Under the pieces are notes generated by a model. The model did not search any database. It saw nothing but the letters and a program-made list of their open reading frames with translations, and was not told the DNA's origin. A stretch of 42,428 nt of DNA from Saccoglossus kowalevskii (Eukaryota > Hemichordata > Enteropneusta > Harrimaniidae): contig NW_003106597.1 of assembly GCF_000003605.2 (NCBI RefSeq), forward strand, positions 45,958-88,385. Direction: 5' to 3'. How positions within the stretch are numbered: position 1 is the first letter of the stretch; each line of letters starts with the position of its first letter. The position numbers and the translations under genes are program-made. This document shows, piece after piece, positions 1-11,500 of this stretch.

Positions 1-168
1 ATGGTAGCTAGGGTACACCATATAAATGATTCTGATTGGTTAACATGGTAGCTAGGGTACACCATATAAATGATTCTGATTGGTCAAGATGGTAATGCAT
101 ATCATATGAATGGTTCTCATTGGTTAAGATGGAAGGGTACCTGATATGAATAATTCTGATTGGTCAAG
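1..168. repeat. Minisatellite of about 44 bp, roughly 4 copies
   Basis: Units begin ATGGTAGCTAGGG at 1 and 45 (nearly identical, 44 bp), followed by two diverged units of about 40 bp starting at 89 and 129. Each ends in a CTGATTGGT-like core. The array is probably cut by the window edge. The rest of 169..508 is AT-rich fibrillin intron with nothing else recognised. Confidence 0.85.
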
Positions 169-508
169 ATTTGAACAATACATTTGTAGAAAAAAAAAGT
201 ATTACACAACAAATTGTTTGTTTTTTATTTCACAATTATATTCAAATGATCAGAAATATGCAATATGAAATATATTTAATGATTTTAACACAATAATATT
301 TTTTTGGTCGAACTTCTGGTTTTTTGCACATTTTTTCGTTGACAATTTTGAACCAAATGAACTTGATATCCAACTGGTTACAGGTATTGATCAATATTTT
401 TGAATAAAAAGTATTGAAAAATTATGCAGCTTTTGTGAAAAACTGACTTTAGCATTCAACAGTTTAATTAATGTCCAACTGATATTATTTTCTTAGAAAC
501 AAAATTAC

Positions 509-625
509 CTTGACAACCATCAGCTGATGCTATGTATCCTGGATTACACTCGCATCTGAACTCTCCATGCAGAGGAACACAACGTCCATTTCTACACATA
601 CCATTATTTTCACACTCTGCTTTGT
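509..625 (-). CDS. Fibrillin exon 13: atypical EGF (last exon in window)
   Basis: Encodes [20 protein letters not shown], then [19 protein letters not shown]. It has six EGF cysteines, but the calcium signature is incomplete: DKAE replaces D-I-D/N-E, and Pro stands where the Asn after cysteine 3 is expected. Length is 117 bp, phase 1-1, donor G|GTAATT. The next exon must lie to the left of position 1. Confidence 0.88.
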
Positions 626-2452
626 CTGCGAAAAAAAAGTCAAAAAAAGTGTTTTAAAAATGAGTTTAGGAGAAGCAGCGATATGCATGGCCTTATGCAC
701 AACCTAGAACATATCCCAATCTACCCGCTATATACAAGTACATCGTAAGCTGATCCCCTTAAATTACATTACTGTTGATTGGTACCATAATTTTGCGGTT
801 CTCGAGGTCATCACAAGCATATACGAACATGATTGCATGTGTGCGTGAGCGACTTGTCAACATTCAATGTTCCCATACATTTGTATGGGTAGTTCAAACA
901 ACAAACCATTATTTATTGACGTTAAGAAACCATGCTCATTTACATCTGGAAATTTACCTATGTGCGTATATGCACATGTAGTTCCCCCATGCACTTCTAT
1001 GTGTAACTGAAATACATGTGTGGTGCCACACGCTAACCACACGTCTATTTCTTCGTTCTCAAGCTACCACTGCACATGTTTTTCAACTGTCCATGATTTT
1101 ATAATCAAAATATAGAACTCAGAAACACTTGTTAATATATGATAACAGGTCAAGGATAGGGATGTTTGCTTAAAATAAAGGCTCAACTACATTTCACCCA
1201 TTTCACACCCATTTCACACATCCCCGTCCTTGCTCTGTTGTCGTCTTTCATTCCCTAAGCATCAGTCATCATTGCGATACATTGCGTTTAATATATCGGT
1301 CCCATGTTGTATATACAATCATCAGAGAAAAGATGAACAACATAGAGGGCGCCCTGCTTAGTAACCACTTAAAAAAAAAAGGACAACCATTTACCCGTTG
1401 AGGGCGTCCTAATTAAAGACACCTACCTACACAATATTTGCCATCGGGTGACATCTGATATCCGGCATCACAAAAACAACGATAACTGCCAGGAATGTTA
1501 TCACATCGTCCATAACGACAAATACGTGGACTGTCACGACACTCGTTAATATCTGCAATAAATTATTTACAAAATAAAAAACAACAACATGTGATTGTAT
1601 AATTTAGATAGTTTAAGATAAATGACAGTGAAATTGCAGGTCATGAATTTTTTAATTGCCAAAATTTTAACATTTCATCATTATTGCATTGATGCATGAC
1701 CCCTAAAGGTCACACATTCTGGTACTACTTTTTTTTATTTGCGTCATACTCACCTTGACATGTACGTTGATCGACACTTAGTCTGTAACCAGGGAAACAA
1801 AGGCAGTAAAACGTTCCTTGTGCATTCTGACAGTCGCCATGGGCACATATGTTCTCCATCTCGCATTCATTGATATCTCAAAAAAAAAAAAAAAAAAAAA
1901 AAGACACAAAAAAAGTTTTTAATATGTTTCAAACAATTTATCATATAGAGAAGACTAAATGCCACATTTGGACCATAGTTAACTTAATTTGGGATATCCA
2001 TATGGATCATATGAGACTCATTAAATCAATGAATTAATTGTTCACAAGACACAGCAGTGCTGACCCATTCACTTCCAGACATTCGGGGTCAGACAGACGA
2101 CATATGGCAAATATATCAAATCACAGCGTGTAAGGTTATGCGAACATCATTCATCAATTTTACGCTTGTCTGAATTCTAAATCGTAACACTGTTGGATAC
2201 TGTATGCCCTACAGCGATCAAGATACTATATGTATGACCCACGGAAGGTCACTCATGGCATTGTACATTTGGAGAGGGTTTGATTTAAACAACAATGAAA
2301 ATTAATTACACGGAAAGTTTTTAGTGTTTTTTAATAGTCTGTATTGTATTGTATTGTGGCACCTATAAATGGGCCTTCTTACCCATTGGCAATATATAGA
2401 TAGATAGATGGATAGATGAATGAATGAATGAATGTATGAATGAATGAATGAA

Positions 2453-2515
<63 letters not shown>

Positions 2516-5500
2516 ATTAATAAATTAATAAATTAATTAATTTAATGGGAACAAAAAATATCAAATGGCTGTATGACACTAATACTGCATGATATGCGTA
2601 ATATCTCATTTTTGCCTGCTGGTTAGCTTAAATGGCAACATAGGAATGTTTTTTACTTATTCCCTCCACTGACACACACTCTAAAATAATATATATTCTC
2701 ACCTTTGCAATCCCCAGACAGTGACATCACATAGCCGGGACCACAGACGTCTCGGATACAGACGCCATCATTATCTAATCGATATCCCTCATTGCATTCA
2801 CATTTATAGTATTGAGGAATATTTATACATTCGGCGTTAGAGCCGCAGAGATCGTCAAAGAGATCGCAAAACTTCAGCATTCCGGCTGGAGGTATAATGG
2901 CTGCAGATTCACAGGACTGGATATAACTCTCTAAAAAATTGAATGATTAAAATTTCAATTTGTTAATACAAAACAAAAACTATGATTTCAGTTTCACTTG
3001 TGATTTTGGTGATTTGATTTGACACTTGTAAACACAACGAAGTATCAGAAGGAATGTGGTGTAAAAAATACAACAGAAAGGCAGAATAAAGGAGATTTAC
3101 CTGTTCCCTCGATTGGACATGTTTTACATGTTCTTCCACCCCATCCTTTACCTTTCAGGTTACAACAACATTCCTCATACGTAGTTTGTCTAGTGCTAGG
3201 ACCTGAACACTGATTTCTGCCTTGAGATTCCAAGAAACAATATCCCTGGTTATCGTCTGTCAACAAACAGAAATAATGCTTAAATATTATATTTAACTGC
3301 TGGAATACAGGCATATGGGACGGAGCAGAGAAGATTTTTCTTCCAATGGCATGAGAAAGAAGAACTATGGCAAACTCCGCCATCTTGAATACATGATATC
3401 ACTTGCATAGCTTCATCGCTTTGTCTGTTGTTTTCTGGCACACACTTTGGAATCTGGCTGGAAGGCCAAAAGAATCAACAAGGGTTGTAGCTGTAACTTG
3501 TTCAAATTTTACTTGAATATGAATCATTATTCAGGTTTTTGTGTAGTATTAAGGACAAAATTGTGTGTAAAAAAAAATGTTGTTATATAATGCAGAATGA
3601 TAAATACCATTGAGTTTTAAATTCATAATGTATAGTCTTGTTTGGCCAACAACTTTACCTTCACAAAATGTTCCATCTTCACTGAGTTTATATCCAGAGA
3701 AACACCTGCAGCTGTACCCACTTTTTTCATTGACACATTCTCCATTTTCGCAGACATTAGGAATTGTGTTGCATTCATTTATGTCTGAAATCAAAGTATT
3801 TATATAAATTGTTATTCCGCTCATTTGGGCATTTTACATTCTTTGTATAAATTGCGCCCTCTAGTGGTATAGCATTTCAATGATGCCAAATTAATGGCTG
3901 ATACAAAAACAAATTATAAAGGTAGAAGCCTAGTCATAATTTTTGAGAAAATTGAAGCTTAATGTCCCATGGTACAGTGAAATAGCATTATTTTGTGTGT
4001 TACAGTTACGCATTTTGTGAAACATGTCCTAATATTTCTTGAAAATTGCTAGTTTTAGAACAATTTCATTCCATTAAAGAAAAATTGCATTTCTTGACAC
4101 TTTTTAAAACCCAGATTTTTTAAATAATTCAGAACAACAAAAAGTACTCCATCATTAACATTATATGATTTTTACAGCCTATGTCACCAGGCTAGATTTT
4201 GAGTTATTGCATAATATCTCTGCCATAGGAACCTGTGGTAAAAGTGTTATATTAGTGTCAAAATGGCGATTTTACACTAAAATACAACCATCAATTTCTC
4301 GAAAAAAAGGCTGGTGACCCTCAACTTTTTTTAGGTCAATATCCTTATATTGCCTTGGAGTAAAATTTATTGCAAAATGAATAAATTCTGTTTTTTTTTA
4401 ATTTATGAGTAGGCTTCTACCTTAAAGCGTCAATTTCATTTTGATCTGTAGTTGTCAGTCAATGAATATTATGTTTTTGAGAGATTTTAGAGATGTTCTA
4501 GATGCACAAGCAAACCCAGTTGTTGATTTCAATGACATTGTTTTCACTCATATATATCATTCTGATGTCACAGAAACAACGTCACTAGAGGGTGCAACTT
4601 AAAAGAATGGAGTATTAAAGAAATGTAAGAAAATGAGCCAATCACCTTGAACGTAACAGAAATGTAAGAAAATGAGCCAATCACCTTGAATGTAACAGAA
4701 ATGTAAGAAAATGAGCCAATCACCTTGTGGATTATCATATGATCTTTATCACGTGTAAGATGCAAACTTGAGCTTTATTGGGGTATTATGACAATTATAT
4801 AAAATATATAATAAATGTTCAAATTTTAACACCTTTCAGCGTATTGGAATGCTGATGATTGTTTGGTATATCATTTGAAACACTTTTCACGATGGCCATG
4901 CCTCTTACCTTCACATTCCTGTGTTGTAGGATTCATCTCTTGTCCCTCAATGCAATCACATCGATAGGAACCAATTGTATTAACACATCTACCAGTCGTA
5001 CAGATATTAGGGATAGCTTGACACTCATCAATGTCTGCAAAAAAATAAAAAAAATATCAGTGATCTGCATTGTACATGATTTTAATATGCAGTTCAGTTT
5101 GTAGAGGACTCATAACTCAGCCACTAATTATTAGCGTTGCATGCAAATTACATAAATCTGACTTGCATCGTAATATGTACATTGAATGTTTCCAAAACAC
5201 GTCCGTCTGAGGTCCACTCCTGTCACAGTGCTAATAAATACATTAATCAAACACTTGTTAATAAAATATGTACGATATTTGTGATTTTCTAACATCTTTA
5301 CGACATGAAACACACAGTTATTGCTTTCTTTTCCTTTCAATTGACATTTTTCCTATTCTTCAATTTCTGGGATAAAACGTTTAATAGCTACCTAAGGTAA
5401 ATAATTTATAGTCATTTCCATTTTCAAATAATATCTTGTAATACCATTTATTAGTCCCCGCTCGAACGTAGTCCGAAAACGGGGACTTATGGTTTGCCCT

Positions 5501-8500
5501 GTGTGCATGCGTGCGTCCGTGATCACCTGTATCTCGAACATGCATGGACCGATTAAGTTCAAACTTCACTCATACATCACACATTATATGGGACATATGC
5601 ACATGCATTTTTTTCATGATCCGATTAACAATAGCCAAATAGCGGCCATTTTAAGGCCGAAAATGCATCAAAATCGCACATTTTCACCATTCCGGACCCG
5701 GATCTCAGTTATGCATGGACGAATTTTGTTCAAATTTGGTACATACATTAAACATAATAGGACCTTGATGCACGTCATTTTTTTTTTTTGGATCGGGTTT
5801 GAAATAATCAACTGGCGGCCATTTTGTTTTGAAGAATTCAGTTACGGATTCGTATCTGAGACATGCCGGGATTGATCGAGTTCAAACTTCACACACACAA
5901 GGTACATCATGTCACAAATATGTATGTGCATTTGTTTCATGATCTCATTAACGATAGCCAAATGGCGACCGCTTTAAAGCCGAAAATGCATTGAAATCGC
6001 ACATTTTCACCATTCCGGACCCGGATCTCAGTTATGCATGGACGGATTTTGTTCAAATTTGGTACATACATTAAACATAATAGGACATTGATGCACGTCA
6101 TTTTTTTTTCCCGGATCAAGTCGAAATGGCCGACTGGCGGCCATTTTGTTTTAAAGAATTCAGTTCTGGATCTGTATCTGAGACATGCCTGGATTGATCG
6201 AGTTCAAACTTCACACACACAAGGTACATCATGTCACAAATATGTATGTGCATTTGTTTCATAATCTCATTAACGATAGCCAAATGGCGGCCGCTTTAAG
6301 GCCGAAAATGCATTGAAATCGCACATTTTCACCATTCCGGACCCGGATCTCAGTTATGCATGGACGGATTTTGTTCAAATTTAGTACATACATTAAACAT
6401 AATAAAACCTTGATGCATGTCATTTTTTTTTCCGGATCTAGTTCGAAATGGCCAACTGGCGGCCATTTTGTTTTAAAGAATTCAGTTCTGGATCCGTATC
6501 CGAGACATGTCTGGATTGATCAAGTTCAAACTTCACACACAAATAGATATGTGCATTTGTTTCATGATCCGCTTAACAATAGCTGAATGATGGCCATTTT
6601 AAGGCCGAAAATGCATCAAAATCACATATTTTCACAATTCCGGAACCAGATCTCAGTCATGCATGGATGGATTTTGTTCAGATTTAGTACAATGTGTTGT
6701 ACATATGCAGGTGCATTTGGATCAGACCACTGAAAGTGGTCTGAGATTTCGGTCATGATCTGCTTTGAATGTATACAACTGTATGTCACTCAAATATGAA
6801 CGGAACGGGGACGTGTCATTGACAATGACTTGTTGTATTACGTTCAAATCTTGTTTATTTACAGTAAACACACTAGCTATTCATATTAATAAAATCTTTC
6901 TAAATCAATGGTGAAACATAAAAAACATTTTATGCAATAACATCTCCAAAAAAAATGCAACCTGAAAAAAAAAATCCCATACCAACACAATCATTAGTTT
7001 CGGAGTTTGGAAGATATCCTCTTCTACAAGGATGTGGAGCTGCCGGGCATTGCTCGCAAGGGTTCCCCCATGCTCTGCCAACACTGGCACAGCACAGTGC
7101 CTTCGTACACACCATCCTTCCAGTTCATCTGACACATGTTATTAGAAATAAGTTTAAAGCATGGCCCAGTTCTGTAATCTAAGAATGAAACACGTAAATA
7201 TTACATTTCAAAATTATAAAATATAATTACATTTTGGCTTTTGTTAATAAACTTATATTAGGGCAAAAAAAACAACAACTTATGTTGCCCTCAAGTCGGA
7301 AAATTGAAAAAATTGGGTTGGTCGGTCGGATTTTTTTAAACTCGTGAAAACTAAGGGTATCGTAAATAGCCGAGAAATATGGGGAAAAAAAAAACGACCC
7401 GATATTTCATATTTTTCGATCGATCGCTGAGGGCAACAAAACAATTTTTTTTTTTTGGCCTTATACAAACCTCTACTGCAAGTTCTTCCAGTAAACCCAT
7501 ATGGACAGGAACAGCTCTGAGCTCCAACACATCGACCACCATTCAAACATGCCGGACTGCATACCGCTGAGAAAAACAAGAAATCAGTTTATCTTATCAT
7601 TAATGTTTTTAAACGAGGTGGTCTAGCTGTTTTTGACAAGGCTCGAAAGACACTGCATGGCAGATACAACTAACTCAAGACATACAACAACATTTTGATT
7701 GAAATGAGAAGCATTTTTACTGCGTATTAGCTCACACTGTTACCATTGGAGATGACCCAGAAACATTTGTAATTTTGTATTTATACCTAAAAAAAAAATA
7801 TCACCGTTTTTTTTTTGGCAGGAGGGCGCAAACAAGAAACAGGGAATTTTCTTTTCTGACCTAAATGTTTGCTTTCTGTTATTTTTTGTTTACAAAGTTT
7901 TTCTATTTTATAAAATGAACGAAGATCCATTTATGTGGCAAGGCTGAATTTTCTGTAACATTGAAGCAGGGAGTCGTATGTGCGGGAATTGGGTAGCTGC
8001 TTGTTTGTAAACATTGACACGCTATGGCCATCTGACGCATGCGCAGATGACGACTCCCCTGCTTTAACAAGAAGCTAAACACTGAAACAATAGGGATAGC
8101 CACGCGTACATATACTACATGCCCCGGTATAATTAGATAAGGTGTTGGTACATACGTTTGCCGCAGACTGCTCCAGTGTAACCACTTCTACATGCACATC
8201 TACTGTTTTGACATGTACCGCCATTCAAACAATTAGAATTACACGCTGAAGTATCTTCTGAAAAACATATTTAAAAGCTAGCCATTATTGTACACTAGTC
8301 TCACTCCACAAATTATGACATTCTACTTCGTATATGCAAGATCAATTGATGCCCTCCTACACCACATACCATTTTCAGTCACCAGGCACAATATTAATTG
8401 GACATCAGCTACGTCATCACAATGAACGATTTCTGTTTAGTCACTAAAATCAGTTTAGATCATTCCATTTCATCTCGTCTGCCCACAGGTGCACGGAACG

Positions 8501-11500
8501 TTTCTTGGATAATAAAAAAATGACCTAAAATGGTGTCAACGCTTTCCTACCTTGTGTTATTATATGAGTGGTAGGCGAATGTATCGGCGACTAACTGTGC
8601 CGACTCTACTTTAGGTCATTATTTATTATCCAAGAAACGTTCCGAGCGCATGTGGTCTGCCCACCTCTCACATTGATTAAGCAATTTTTCAAGATCAGAC
8701 GTAACTGTAGTTCTGTAGCTCTCTCGATTTCGTCCGTCGTGGAATGATCAAGGAACTACACAAAATCTACATAACTGCAGGTAGACGAGCCCGATAGACA
8801 AGGCGCCATTATTTGCGTCTCGTACGATCCATATTAACAACATGCACCGGAGGAAATACTAGTAAACAAACTTTCAGGTTTACGCGCCGCCATATTTAAG
8901 AAAAAAAAAATCATTTGCACCCTGAGAAAATGAAGTGCAGTGCCCTCAGCGTTAATTTAGAATCATTTGTTTGTTTTTATGTGTGGGGAATGACAACACT
9001 TACGAGTTCGCTGGGTCCCTCCTGTACAGCTGGGTCCAGTTTGCCCATCGGGGCAGGAGCAAGTATTTGGTCTGGAACAGTAACCGCTGCCACATGAACC
9101 TGAGCATATAGCTGTATCGATCAAGCAAAATTACCTGCTATAAATGTGCACTATTATTAAACTATTGGTCCATTAATAAAGTGTTATATACAGTTTAAAT
9201 GTATGAGCATTGGTTATCACAATAGACCTTATTCGAAAATGGACGCCGAGATCCCGTTGAAAGCGAGAGTACCACGAAACTTGTTTTTGTCTTCAAAATG
9301 GCGTTTCATTATCCAAGAATGGAGCACAACGAAAGAGAAAAGGGGAAACTTTCGTGATCTTCTCGTTCTTAGCGACATCTCGTCGGCCATTTGTCGTTTC
9401 AATAAAATGTTGTGGCAATTAAAAAACGTGTCCTCGCCACGGCCATGACTACATAAATTTCAGTTCGAACTGAAACAAAATGTTTCTATCCACTGGACGA
9501 TTGAACACCATTGGAATATGTCATATATGTCAATGATGTTCACGTGACCTGAAGCCATTTCTGTGATTGACTCTACTGAAGGTCTCGGATAATTATTAAA
9601 ACAATCGCACAACTAACACAATATCTTCGTTTAGGAGGTGATTTGACTGTGAGCACAAATCGCATTGAGGTGTTTTATTACAATTCGTTACATTTATTTC
9701 ACACTTCCGTTCACGGGGAGGGGGGTACATTTTTAATGTTTACCGTGTTCACGTCTCAATCCACAGTCCATCAACTTGACATTAGTTACAGTAAAATGCA
9801 AAATCAACGCTCCAGCAAATTGTTATCATTTGAACTAAATGTATTACGTCACTTCCTGTATCATCATACTTACGGACTACGCATTTGTTTAGCGTTGTGT
9901 GTATTCTCCATCCCGGGCAGCAGTAGGAATGAAATCTTGACCCACACACATTAGCACTGCAAATATACGATATATTGAGAGGCGGTCATTTTGTTATACA
10001 GGAAGTTAACATCTGATTAGAGTCTACGATACTCCAGTGGTGGCACTTTCAGAGCACCGTGCATGTTTCCAGGGAGCACAACAGGAGGCATCTTTGTCAC
10101 ATATCACAGTTCTTCAAATCGAAATAAGATATGCTTTTCCAGAACAAATGCCAGATATAAATTCTGTAGTTAGAGAAAAATAAAATACCACCACTGGGCG
10201 GTAATCACTTTTCATCATGGCGGCCCTGTATTTTCATAAATAATTCGGTTTATTTTTTTTTCCTGTTCAGGTTCTATGAACCCAACATCTGTGAGGAAAA
10301 TATGTAAAGTTTATCCGAATGTTTGATCCAGAATAACCATTAACATTAAAGAAAAAATACAGAAAAAAAGTCGAAAATCAGTTAAATCGCAAATAGCAAA
10401 ACCCGTCGTTCGAATCAAACAACTGACAATCCAACACAAGAGGCAGTGTTCTTCAGTTTCGCGTTTTAGTTTCTGTGTATTGTTTAATCTAATAAATAAA
10501 TGTTCACTTAGGAACTGAAGTATTAAACAATCATTACTGTACGTATCTGAGTAATAATTCTCATGCCGAATCTCTAGAAAATCTGTGCTAAAGCACAGTC
10601 ACTCTGACTACTGTAAAATTACTTATTTTCACTGGGTTTAAATTTCACTGATTTACCATTTCAGGCATATTCAGTGGGTTTTAAATTCACGGTTTTATCA
10701 TTTAGATAATGTGTTCTATGCTAAATTTTACATAATCACTGTGTTTTAATTTAGCGCATTTTCCAGTCAGTGAAATAAGCAAAATCAAAACCCAGTGAAT
10801 AATTAACCCTTTTACAGTATCATATGTCCATATGATAGAGAAACTGTGGTTTAAGAAAAAGCAGTTGCAACTTCTCGTGTGCAACTATGGGACTTAATTT
10901 AGATCAATGATGCAACAATGGTTATAGCTCCAATACAGATTATCCCATTAATGCCCATGCCCGATGAATTTAGCGTATAGAAACAGTTGATAGTTTTAAT
11001 TGACACATTTTTGCGTTCTTGTTTATAACTTGTTTTCCAGTTTTTCGAAGTTCCTGTAACAAAATTGCTTTATTTTCTTCACCACATACAGCTGCATAAG
11101 CGCCGATAGAGTGAATTATCGACAACATCGGAAGGTCAGTATCCCTTGGGTTTGTGCGTAAATTTTATCTCAAATAACATAAACAGCCATCACCCCATAC
11201 CGCTCACTCTCCAACGATGACGCGCACATGTGAGTACAGGGTACTGACCAGATCATTAGAAAATACGTGTTTCCTGGCTCTTAGACGCTATACATTTCAA
11301 TTAATTCTTGAGGATAGTTTTTCCCGCGCGTGAGATAACTCGGATATCGTGAGCCCTGTAACATTACATTGGACCAAATGTTCATTCAAGTTGTTACGTC
11401 ATATCCGGATCCCGCACAGGCGTTGATTTTGATATAATAACTGAATCAAATGATTATGTTTAAACTGCGAGTTTTTATAAATTTGTTTCGTATTTTATAA

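Noticed and set aside
5489-6586. Repeated open frames reading [15 protein letters not shown] on the plus strand
   Set aside because: They are translations of the 322-bp tandem unit, each interrupted, with no start context or domain.
6983-7178. Treating the fibrillin gene as a pseudogene
   Set aside because: All 12 other exons are intact with good splice sites, and the two missing G bases lie together in one short stretch, so assembly error is more likely.
9223-9440. Possible gene fragment (81-codon frame) or transposon between fibrillin exons 2 and 3
   Set aside because: No inverted ends, no duplication and no recognisable protein motif.
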